DNA of 7,118 nt, taken from contig CAJLWS010000080.1 of assembly GCA_905210385.1 (NCBI GenBank), positions 1 through 7,118 of the forward strand, given 5' to 3'. Below, piece by piece: positions 1-5,164 of this stretch. A program made the position numbers and the translations under genes. The DNA is from an uncultured Eubacteriales bacterium (GTDB taxonomy: Bacteria > Bacillota > Clostridia > Oscillospirales > Oscillospiraceae). Below the pieces are notes generated by a model. The model had not been told where the DNA came from and did no database searches. It saw nothing but the letters and a program-made list of their open reading frames with translations. The first letter of the stretch is position 1, and every line of letters starts with the position of its first letter.

Positions 1-914
1 CCCTGCAGCTCGCTGGGGATGATGATCTTGGTGGCCTTGCCGTCGGCCACCTTCTGCATGGTCTCCAGGGCCCGGATGGTCAAAACCCCCTTGCCCGGGT
101 CGGCCTCGTTGATGAGGCGGATGGCGTCTGCAGTGGCCTGCTGTACCTTGGTGATGGCCTCCGCCTCCGCCTCGGCGGCCATGATCCGGGCGGCCTTGTT
201 GGCCTCGGCTTCCATGATCTTGGCCTGCTTAGCGGCGTCGGCCCGAAGGATGGCGGACTGCTTCTCGCCCTCGGCCACCAGGATCTGGGACTGCTTCTGG
301 CCCTCGGCCTGGAGGATGGCCTCCCGGCGCTCCCGCTCGGCCCGCATCTGCTTCTCCATGGAGTCCTGGATGTCCTTGGGGGGCATGATGTTCTTCAGCT
401 CCACCCGGTTGACCTTGATGCCCCAGGGGTCGGTGGCCTCGTCCAGGATGGCCCGCATCTGGCTGTTGATGTGGTCCCGGCTGGTGAGGGACTGGTCCAG
501 CTCCAGGTCGCCGATGATGTTGCGCAGGGTGGTGGCGGTGAGGTTCTCAATGGCGCTCATGGGCTGCTCCACCCCGTAGGTGTACAGCTTGGGGTCGGTG
601 ATCTGGAAGTAGATGACGGTGTCGATCTGCATGGTGACGTTATCCTTGGTGATGACGGGCTGGGGGGCGAAATCCACCACCTGTTCCTTCAGGGAGACGG
701 TCTTGGCGATGCGCTCGATGAAGGGAATCTTGATGTGCAGGCCCACGCCCCACACCGTGCGAAACGCGCCTAACCGCTCCACAACAGACGCTTTGGACTG
801 CTGAACGACCTTGACGTTGGCTGCCAGGATGATAAGCAGAAGGACGATAATGACCACAACGACAATGATACCGATGAAACTGCTGAGATCTGTGCCTATG
901 GCGAGTGCTAACAT
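1..914 (-). CDS. SPFH/band-7 (stomatin-like, QmcA/YbbK type) membrane protein, 3' end outside window
   Basis: The 304 codons present (C-terminal end cut by the window edge) read as a stomatin/prohibitin-type scaffold. Such proteins oligomerise in membrane microdomains and usually pair with an NfeD protein. Residues 1-10 are a short lead. Residues 11-32 form one very hydrophobic N-terminal anchor rich in Ile, Val and Leu. Residues 35-185 are the SPFH domain, with VVERLGAF near 44-51, a GLHIKIPFIERI segment near 58-69, and the typical VTMQIDTVIYFQITDP stretch near 93-108. Residues 188-265 are a charged Ala/Glu/Lys/Gln-rich coiled coil with repeated AEGxKQSxIL-like units. A conserved tail begins near 280. 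The ATG at 914 is chosen because AAAAGGAGG (930-922) lies just upstream and the membrane anchor follows at once. It lies 65 bp downstream of the NfeD fusion gene on the same strand, so cotranscription is likely. Family assignment is firm; the cellular role is inferred from the family. Confidence 0.93.
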   Translation of the reverse strand, partial: MLALAIGTDLSSFIGIIVVVVIIVLLLIILAANVKVVQQSKASVVERLGAFRTVWGVGLHIKIPFIERIAKTVSLKEQVVDFAPQPVITKDNVTMQIDTVIYFQITDPKLYTYGVEQPMSAIENLTATTLRNIIGDLELDQSLTSRDHINSQMRAILDEATDPWGIKVNRVELKNIMPPKDIQDSMEKQMRAERERREAILQAEGQKQSQILVAEGEKQSAILRADAAKQAKIMEAEANKAARIMAAEAEAEAITKVQQATADAIRLINEADPGKGVLTIRALETMQKVADGKATKIIIPSELQ

Positions 915-921
915 GGAAAGG

Positions 922-930
922 CCTCCTTTT
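922..930 (-). promoter_or_regulatory. Ribosome binding site of the SPFH gene
   Basis: The minus strand reads AAAAGGAGG, followed by 7 bases and then the ATG at 914. This supports the chosen start. The remainder of the 65-bp gap to the upstream gene shows no terminator or convincing promoter, which fits cotranscription with the NfeD fusion gene. Confidence 0.8.
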
Positions 931-979
931 CTCTCATTTCAAATTTGGGGTTCACTTCAGGTGCGGGGAAACCGGGGGA

Positions 980-1828
980 TCAGACTTCCGCCCGGTCCCG
1001 CACGGGCTCCACGAATACCTTGACGCCCTCGATCCGCAGCACCTTTACCAGAGCGCCGGTGGGGATGGCCTCGCCGTTCTGGCTGCGGGCGGACCAGGTG
1101 ATGCCGCCGATGGTGACGGCGCCCCGGCCCTGAATGTTATCGATATCCTCGGTGACCTGGGCTTCCTCCCCAAGGATGCGGTCCACATTGGTGGGCTGTA
1201 CCTTGCCGTTGAGGTATTTCTTGGCCAGGGGGCGGACAGCCAGCAGGCACAGGATGCTGACGATGATGAACAGGGTGATCTGAAGCCACAGCGGACCGTT
1301 CAGCAGGGCGCAGACCAGGGCGGCCAGGGCGCCGGCGGCGAACCAGATGGAGGTCAGTCCCACCGACACCGCCTCGCCCACGGCAAAGAGGATCAGCAGC
1401 CCCAGCCAGACAAGCATGGGTACCATTTCGTTGGACGCTCCTTTCATAAGACTGGCGCTGAGCAGAATGACCAGCGCGAGGACCACCACAGCGGGGACTG
1501 CCCAGAGCAGCAACCGATTGCGGGGGGACAGGTTGGAGAAGAAGTTGCCCAGGGATTCCTTCAGGGGGGGATTGGCCATGGGCTGATTGTTGGACTGCTC
1601 TGGTTTGGTTTCAGCTGAAGGACGGTGGGGAACCTCGTCCTGAAACAGCTCATCCATGGACACGCCGTAGTGGTTGCAGATGTAGATGATCTTCTCGATT
1701 TCCGGGTAGCCCCGGGAGGATTCCCATTTGGACACTGCCTGGCGGGACACCTTTAATTGCTGTGCGAAGGCTTCCTGGGTCATGCCGGCCCCACGGCGGA
1801 CGGCCTGCAGACGGTCTCCAAAAGACAT
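980..1828 (-). CDS. XRE helix-turn-helix / NfeD fusion membrane protein
   Basis: This 282-residue protein joins two modules usually found apart. Residues 1-64 form a textbook XRE/Cro-type domain, with TQEAFAQQL as helix 2 and SRQAVSKWESS as the recognition helix. Residues 65-100 are a polar linker with Pro, Gln and Asn. Residues 106-127 are a membrane helix. Residues 135-198 carry the NfeD membrane region (WLGLLILFAVGEA, then SIWFAAGALAALV, then LWLQITLFIIVS, then RPLAKKYL). Residues about 205-276 are the NfeD OB-fold, with PTNVDRILGE, VTEDID, WSARSQNGEAIP and VLRIEGVKVFVEP. Short NfeD proteins interact with SPFH partners, and the SPFH gene is the next gene downstream. The ATG is preceded by AGGAGG (1842-1837) at 8-base spacing, and the HTH starts at once, so the start is secure. 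The reading frame is continuous, so the fusion is not obviously an assembly error. A membrane-tethered, possibly autoregulatory transcription factor is inferred. An internal start at residue 135 could also make free NfeD. Confidence 0.92.
   Translation of the reverse strand: MSFGDRLQAVRRGAGMTQEAFAQQLKVSRQAVSKWESSRGYPEIEKIIYICNHYGVSMDELFQDEVPHRPSAETKPEQSNNQPMANPPLKESLGNFFSNLSPRNRLLLWAVPAVVVLALVILLSASLMKGASNEMVPMLVWLGLLILFAVGEAVSVGLTSIWFAAGALAALVCALLNGPLWLQITLFIIVSILCLLAVRPLAKKYLNGKVQPTNVDRILGEEAQVTEDIDNIQGRGAVTIGGITWSARSQNGEAIPTGALVKVLRIEGVKVFVEPVRDRAEV
1424..1444 (-). promoter_or_regulatory. Possible internal ribosome binding site and start for free NfeD
   Basis: Inside the fusion gene the minus strand carries AAAGGAG (1444-1438), then 11 bases, then an in-frame ATG (1426-1424, residue 135). 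Residue 135 is just where a stand-alone NfeD protein of this type would begin (MVPMLVWLGLLI). A shorter product of 148 residues with the whole NfeD domain could therefore be made from the same mRNA. The motif is seen directly; its use is inferred. Confidence 0.4.
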
Positions 1829-1836
1829 GTGGTTTT

Positions 1837-1842
1837 CCTCCT
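1837..1842 (-). promoter_or_regulatory. Ribosome binding site of the HTH-NfeD gene
   Basis: The minus strand reads AGGAGG, 8 bases before the ATG at 1828. It fixes the start of the fusion at the helix-turn-helix domain and shows that the DNA-binding part is meant to be translated. Confidence 0.85.
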
Positions 1843-1883
1843 ATCTGGTTCTATCGTAACCCAACAGTGGGGGATCTGTCTAC

Positions 1884-1925
1884 CAACTTCAATTTGCGCG
1901 GTGTAAAATTTTGTGCGCAACTTCA
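1884..1925. promoter_or_regulatory. Repeat cluster, candidate operator for the XRE domain
   Basis: An inverted repeat TTGCGC (1894-1899) / GCGCAA (1915-1920) with a 15-base AT-rich centre is flanked by a direct repeat CAACTTCA (1884-1891 and 1918-1925). The cluster lies just downstream of the proposed start of the leftward transcript, where a repressor could block the HTH-NfeD gene. XRE regulators often bind such sites next to their own genes. Binding is inferred. Confidence 0.4.
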
Positions 1926-1945
1926 GGTTTCCCTGAAAAAGAACA

Positions 1946-1959
1946 ATTATAGTATAGCA
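1946..1959 (-). promoter_or_regulatory. Candidate promoter (-10 region) of the HTH-NfeD/SPFH operon
   Basis: On the minus strand the sequence TGCTATACTATAAT contains an extended -10 (TG-C-TATACT, 1959-1951) and overlaps an exact TATAAT (1951-1946). No good -35 box is visible; TTTCCG (1975-1970), 18 bases upstream of TATAAT, matches only half the consensus, so recognition may rely on the extended -10. The transcript would start near 1940 and have a leader of about 110 bases. Confidence 0.5.
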
Positions 1960-2011
1960 TAGAGCAGCGCGGAAAGCTACCATCCAGAAAAAACAAATTG
2001 AGGGAAAAAGA

Positions 2012-2040
2012 TTGCACAAAACACCCTTTTCCGATATACT
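2012..2040 (+). promoter_or_regulatory. Sigma-A type promoter of the methyltransferase gene run
   Basis: TTGCAC (2012-2017) and TATACT (2035-2040) are separated by exactly 17 bases, each one or two mismatches from consensus. Transcription would start near 2047, leaving a leader of about 65 bases that contains the 2053-2084 hairpin. Confidence 0.7.
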
Positions 2041-2052
2041 GAAAGGGACAGA

Positions 2053-2084
2053 TTCCCCCAGCGCGGCCTGCCCTGCTGGGGGAA
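2053..2084 (+). promoter_or_regulatory. Leader hairpin before the methyltransferase gene
   Basis: TTCCCCCAGC (2053-2062) pairs perfectly with GCTGGGGGAA (2075-2084) over 10 bp with a 12-base loop. It begins only a few bases after the predicted transcript start and ends 16 bases before the GGAG ribosome binding site (2101-2104). There is no clean T tract after it, only GAATTTT, so it is at best a weak terminator. Transcript stabilisation or a protein/RNA binding site are alternatives. Confidence 0.5.
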
Positions 2085-2112
2085 AGAATTTTGAAAAACT
2101 GGAGATTGAGGC

Positions 2113-3237
2113 ATGGAGCAGTCATTGCGGTTTGTTATTCCCGCCCTGCTGGGGACGGAAGGTCTGGTATCCCGGGAGGTGGAGAAGCTGGGGCTCCGGG
2201 AGGTGCGGGCGGAAAACGGCCGGGTACTGTGCGCCGGCGGGCCCGGGGACGTCCCCCGGCTCAACCTGAATCTGCGCCTGGGCGCCCGGGTGCTGATCTG
2301 CCTGGGGAGCTTTCCCGCCCGGAGCTTTGAGGAGCTGTTTGAGGGCACCCGGGCCCTGCCCTGGGAGGCGTTCATCCCGAAGAATGGACGCTTTCCGGTG
2401 AAGGGCTACTGCCTGCGATCCCAGCTTCACTCGGTGCCCTCCTGCCAGGCCATTGTGAAAAAGGCTGCGGCTAAACGGCTGGGCGGGAAATATGGGCTGG
2501 ATATCCTGCCGGAGACGGGGGCATTGTATCAGATCCAGTTTTCCCTGATGGGGGACCAGGCCACCCTGATGTTGGACACGACTGGGGACAACCTGCACAA
2601 ACGGGGGTATCGCGCCCAGGGGGTGGAGGCCCCCCTCCGGGAGACCCTGGCGGCGGCCATGGTGACCCTGGCCCACTATAAGGGAAGGGACCCCTTCTGC
2701 GACCCCTTCTGCGGCTCTGGTACTATCCCCATCGAGGCCGCCCTCATTGCCAAGAACCGGGCGCCGGGGCTCAGCCGCTCCTTCTCCGCCCAGAAGTGGA
2801 GCTGGCTGCCGGGAAAGTTGTGGATGGACGCGGCTGATGAGGCCATGGGCCAGGAGTACCACGGCAAGTACGAGATCTGGGGGGGCGATATCGACCCTGC
2901 GGCGGTGGAGCTGGCCCGGCACAACGCCCACCTGGCTGAGGTGGACGACGTGGTGAGGTTCGAGGTGGCGGACGCCGCTCGCTTCCACTGGGGCGGCCTG
3001 CGGGGCAGGGTGGTGACCAACCCGCCCTATGGGGAGCGGCTGATGGAGCGCCGGTCGGCAGAAGAGCTGTACCGGGCCTTCGGTAAGGCGTGGAACAAGC
3101 TTCCCGACGGCTGGCAGCTCTACCTGCTCAGCGACCACGACCAGTTTGAGCGGGCCTTTGGCCGGCGGGCGGACCGAAAGCGGAAACTTTACAATGGTAT
3201 GCTCCGGTGCGACCTGTTTATGTACGGAGTGAAGTGA
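2113..3237 (+). CDS. THUMP-domain class I rRNA (guanine-N2)-methyltransferase, RlmL/YpsC family
   Basis: At 374 residues this matches the usual length of the YpsC/RlmL-type (COG0116) enzymes. They use S-adenosylmethionine to methylate a guanine N2 in 23S rRNA in the cytoplasm; the exact target base is not shown here. Residues about 1-60 form a ferredoxin-like part, and about 60-160 a THUMP RNA-binding domain. A family-typical region, LDTTGDNLHKRGYR, lies near 153-166. The SAM-binding motif I is DPFCGSGTIPIEAA (D197 onward), with an acidic motif GGDIDPAAVELAR near 258-270. The catalytic motif NPPYGERL starts at N303, which marks an amino-methyltransferase of the N-P-P-Y type. The ATG is preceded by GGAG (2101-2104) at 8-base spacing. 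It is the first gene after the promoter at 2012-2040, and the next gene follows after 12 bases. Confidence 0.93.
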   Translation: MEQSLRFVIPALLGTEGLVSREVEKLGLREVRAENGRVLCAGGPGDVPRLNLNLRLGARVLICLGSFPARSFEELFEGTRALPWEAFIPKNGRFPVKGYCLRSQLHSVPSCQAIVKKAAAKRLGGKYGLDILPETGALYQIQFSLMGDQATLMLDTTGDNLHKRGYRAQGVEAPLRETLAAAMVTLAHYKGRDPFCDPFCGSGTIPIEAALIAKNRAPGLSRSFSAQKWSWLPGKLWMDAADEAMGQEYHGKYEIWGGDIDPAAVELARHNAHLAEVDDVVRFEVADAARFHWGGLRGRVVTNPPYGERLMERRSAEELYRAFGKAWNKLPDGWQLYLLSDHDQFERAFGRRADRKRKLYNGMLRCDLFMYGVK

Positions 3238-3249
3238 GGAGAAGACGGT

Positions 3250-3564
3250 ATGAAGAAGTGCCGGATCACGGTGATGCGTATGGCCCGGTATGAGGACCTG
3301 ATGGAGCGGTACGAGAACCCCGTGGACCACCCCTGCGACCTGCGGGAGGGCCAGGTGTTCGTGGCCAACGGCTGGCAGCGGCCCGAGGGGCTGTGCCTGA
3401 GCGCCTGGGAGACCATGTCCCCCTTCGTGCTGGCCCTGTCCCACGGGGCGGAGGACTTTTACCAGGGCTGGATGCGGAACAAGAAATCGGCCATGCTCTC
3501 CTGCAACGACGGCTTTCGTCCGGTGAGCTTTCTCCTTGAGGCGCTGGAGGAGGAAGCGGACTGA
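3250..3564 (+). CDS. TIGR04076 family protein
   Basis: This 104-residue protein has the layout I associate with the TIGR04076 family: a start of the form MKKCRITVMR, a YEDLMERY segment near 15-22, a Cys in HPCDLREGQVF (C29), PEGLCLSAW with C49 near the middle, and a closing CNDGFRPVSFLLE segment near 82-94 with C82. The three cysteines C29, C49 and C82 sit in conserved-looking positions, so a metal or redox role is possible, but the function of the family is not established. There is no signal peptide or membrane helix, so the protein is probably cytoplasmic. The ribosome binding site GAGGAG (3236-3241) overlaps the stop codon of the methyltransferase gene, so the two are almost certainly cotranscribed and perhaps translationally coupled. 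Confidence 0.8.
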   Translation: MKKCRITVMRMARYEDLMERYENPVDHPCDLREGQVFVANGWQRPEGLCLSAWETMSPFVLALSHGAEDFYQGWMRNKKSAMLSCNDGFRPVSFLLEALEEEAD

Positions 3565-3599
3565 GAGCATGGGAGAGTTCAGACGAAGGGGAGAGCGGA

Positions 3600-4550
3600 A
3601 TGAAGCATCTGTTTATCATCAACCCCGCGGCGGGCAAGCGAGAGAATACCCGCAGGCTGGAGGCGGACATCCGAGGTTTGGAGTGGGACTGGGAGATCGC
3701 CTACACCGCCAAGAGCGGGGATGCCTGCCGATACGCCCGGGCGGCGGCGGAGGCCGGAACGCCAGTGCGCATCTACGCCTGCGGCGGGGACGGCACCCTC
3801 AACGAGGTAGTCAACGGGGCGGCGGGCTATGACAACGCGGCGGTGACCAATGTGCCCCTGGGGACGGGCAATGACTTTTTGAAGATCTTCGGGCCGGAAA
3901 ACAAGACGCTGTTTTCCAACCTGGAAGCTCTCGGAAACGGGTCCCAGGCCCCCTTTGACCTGATGGACTGCAACGGCAAGCTGGGTATCGGGGTGGTGTG
4001 CGCCGGGGTGGACGCCCGCATCGCCGCCGACGTCCACCGCTATAAAACCCTGCCCCTGGTGCGGGGCATCGGGGCGTACATCCTATCCCTGCTGGCCAAT
4101 GTGCTCTTCAAGGGGATCACCCGCCCCACGGCGGTGAAAATGGGGGAGCTGGATTACCGAGGGGATACCGCAATCATCTGCATCTGCAACGGCCGGTACT
4201 ACGGCGGCGGCTTCATGCCGGTGGGGGAAGCCATGCCGGACGATGGAGTGCTGGATATGCTGGTGGTGCCCAAGGTGAGTCGACTGACCTTTTTCCGGCT
4301 GGTGAAGCAGTACGCTACCGGCCATTACCGGGAGTATCCGGAGCTGATCTGGGCCCACCACGGTCAGGAGATTACCTATGCTTCCCTGGACGGCAGCGAT
4401 GTGGTCACCGTGGTGGACGGGGAGACCATGCGGGCCCCGGAGTTCACCGTGACTTTGTCCGGCAAGCGGGTGAATTTCTTCTACCCGGAGGGGGCCAGTT
4501 ATCAGCCCCTAGGGAAAGAGCTGGTGGGGGCCGGAGCGGAAATGTGTTGA
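3600..4550 (+). CDS. Diacylglycerol kinase family lipid kinase (YegS/BmrU/DgkB type)
   Basis: This 316-residue soluble enzyme has the family layout. Such kinases phosphorylate diacylglycerol or a related lipid with ATP at the membrane surface, recycling lipid head-group leftovers into phosphatidate; the substrate cannot be read from sequence. The N-terminal nucleotide domain starts with FIINPAAGK (5-13), carries CGGDGTLNEV (C61-V70) and PLGTGNDF (P86-F93). The C-terminal beta-sandwich domain carries NGRYYGGGFMPVGEA (Y200-Y201, G202-G204), DDGVLD (D214-D219), and VVDGE, whose E275 is in the place of the catalytic glutamate known in DgkB. The ATG at 3600 has AAGGGGAG (3586-3593) six bases upstream. 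It follows the TIGR04076 gene by 35 bases on the same strand, probably in one transcript. The stop codon lies inside the -35 box of the next promoter, and no terminator separates them. Confidence 0.92.
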   Translation: MKHLFIINPAAGKRENTRRLEADIRGLEWDWEIAYTAKSGDACRYARAAAEAGTPVRIYACGGDGTLNEVVNGAAGYDNAAVTNVPLGTGNDFLKIFGPENKTLFSNLEALGNGSQAPFDLMDCNGKLGIGVVCAGVDARIAADVHRYKTLPLVRGIGAYILSLLANVLFKGITRPTAVKMGELDYRGDTAIICICNGRYYGGGFMPVGEAMPDDGVLDMLVVPKVSRLTFFRLVKQYATGHYREYPELIWAHHGQEITYASLDGSDVVTVVDGETMRAPEFTVTLSGKRVNFFYPEGASYQPLGKELVGAGAEMC

Positions 4551-4575
4551 CAGAGCGGACCTCCTGTGATATAGT
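4547..4575 (+). promoter_or_regulatory. Near-consensus promoter overlapping the lipid kinase stop codon
   Basis: A perfect TTGACA (4547-4552) and TATAGT (4570-4575) are spaced by 17 bases, with an extended -10 TG-A at 4567-4569. The kinase stop codon TGA (4548-4550) is part of the -35 box. This should be a strong housekeeping promoter for the 90-residue membrane protein gene, with a start near 4582. Confidence 0.82.
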
Positions 4576-4609
4576 AATGTTGGAAGAATAGAAACAGAAG
4601 CAAAGCGAC

Positions 4610-4630
4610 CCGGCGGGAACCTGCCGCCGG
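4610..4630 (+). promoter_or_regulatory. GC-rich leader hairpin before the small membrane protein
   Basis: CCGGCGG (4610-4616) pairs perfectly with CCGCCGG (4624-4630) around a 7-base loop. It ends 8 bases before the ribosome binding site AAGGAGG (4639-4645), leaving that site free. No T tract follows, so it is not a terminator. It could stabilise the mRNA end or be bound by a regulator; I recognise no known riboswitch. Confidence 0.45.
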
Positions 4631-4652
4631 ATGGAAAGAAGGAGGCTGTTTT

Positions 4653-4925
4653 ATGGGATACCGGATCGTGAAATGGGTCATGGCGGCCGCGGCTGTCCTC
4701 TTTTTGCTGGTTGCGCTTCTGATCCCCGGGATGGAGCGTATCCGAGGCGATGTCTTCACGTGGATCTTCTACGGCGCCTACGTACTGATCACCGCCATGG
4801 TGTGGGCCATCGGCGGCAAGGCCACCCGGAACGTGGGTCAGGGCATCGACAAGGACGAGGTGAACAAGGAGACCAAGATCACCCAGGAGGCGGAGCTTTC
4901 CAAGTCCCGCTGGAGCTCCGTATGA
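4653..4925 (+). CDS. Small two-helix membrane protein of unknown function
   Basis: I do not recognise this 90-residue protein. Residues 5-25 are a hydrophobic helix (IVKWVMAAAAVLFLLVALLI region) and 34-54 a second one (VFTWIFYGAYVLITAMVWAI region), joined by a short loop, GMERIRGD. A charged, Lys/Glu/Asp-rich tail (57-90) follows, including DKDEVNKETK. By the positive-inside rule the location of the tail is not certain, but K/R residues lie both at the N-terminus and in the tail, which fits both ends facing the cytoplasm. The start is firm because AAGGAGG (4639-4645) precedes the ATG by 7 bases. The gene has its own strong promoter and is followed by a terminator, so it is probably a single-gene unit expressed well. 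Codon choice resembles that of its neighbours, which supports a real gene. Confidence 0.8.
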   Translation: MGYRIVKWVMAAAAVLFLLVALLIPGMERIRGDVFTWIFYGAYVLITAMVWAIGGKATRNVGQGIDKDEVNKETKITQEAELSKSRWSSV

Positions 4926-4937
4926 GGAGGACTAATT

Positions 4938-4964
4938 TTAGCACTCTGGACCCGTGGTTGTGAA
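4938..4964. promoter_or_regulatory. Orphan CIRCE half-site with a decayed partner
   Basis: TTAGCACTC (4938-4946) is a 9-of-9 match to the left CIRCE arm. After exactly nine bases comes GGTTGTGAA (4956-4964), which matches the right arm at only five of nine positions. It lies between the stop of the membrane protein gene and the terminator, 115 bp before the intact CIRCE. It may be a relic or a weak auxiliary HrcA site; chance is also possible. Confidence 0.35.
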
Positions 4965-4981
4965 TAAAAAATGAATTTTTC

Positions 4982-5023
4982 AAAATCAACCCCTGTTTTT
5001 TGAAAATAGGGGTTGATTTTTTT
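4982..5023 (+). terminator. Intrinsic terminator after the small membrane protein gene
   Basis: AAAATCAACCCCT (4982-4994) pairs perfectly with AGGGGTTGATTTT (5008-5020) over 13 bp around a 13-base loop. The transcript continues into a run of seven T (5017-5023). The opposite strand also has a T-rich stretch past the stem, so it might work in both directions. It isolates the upstream gene from groES. Confidence 0.9.
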
Positions 5024-5041
5024 GCTCAGAAAGGGTATTAT
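5013..5041 (+). promoter_or_regulatory. groE operon promoter, -35 box inside the terminator stem
   Basis: TTGATT (5013-5018) and TATTAT (5036-5041) are separated by 17 bases. The -35 box is part of the descending arm of the terminator. The predicted start near 5048 puts the CIRCE operator at once downstream, the usual place for HrcA control. TTGCTC (5022-5027) has no well-spaced -10 and is a poorer choice. Confidence 0.6.
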
Positions 5042-5052
5042 CATACTTGAGC

Positions 5053-5079
5053 TTAGCACTCGAAAGAATTGAGTGCTAA
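5053..5079. promoter_or_regulatory. CIRCE operator (HrcA binding site)
   Basis: TTAGCACTC-N9-GAGTGCTAA matches the CIRCE consensus at every arm position. HrcA represses chaperonin genes from this site and releases it on heat shock, when GroEL is busy. It lies in the 5' leader of groES, about 85 bases before its ribosome binding site. The hrcA gene itself is not in the window. Confidence 0.97.
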
Positions 5080-5164
5080 ACCGGAAGCGCTGAACCGGCA
5101 TGTGTAGCCCGGCGCGCTGATCACATCGTTTACAAAAATATTTCCATACAAGGAGGAACCCATT

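Noticed and set aside
905..1618. Open frame of 237 codons on the plus strand opposite the HTH-NfeD gene
   Set aside because: It is the mirror of a gene with clear HTH and NfeD domains, and its protein is Gly/Gln/Asp-rich with no motifs.
2053..2084. Reading the leader hairpin as a terminator or riboswitch
   Set aside because: No clean T tract follows the stem, and the leader of about 65 bases is too short and too simple for a known riboswitch.
2689..2712. Perfect 12-bp tandem repeat GACCCCTTCTGC giving DPFC-DPFC in the methyltransferase
   Set aside because: The second copy is the normal SAM motif I, and the first fills positions that family members usually occupy with similar residues (of the RPLV type), so it looks like local similarity and not an insertion or expanding repeat.
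2122..3570. Open frame of 482 codons on the minus strand across the methyltransferase and TIGR04076 genes
   Set aside because: It is opposite two clearly recognisable genes, has low-complexity His/Pro/Gly/Gln-rich composition and no family features. GC-rich codon bias leaves the opposite strand open by chance.
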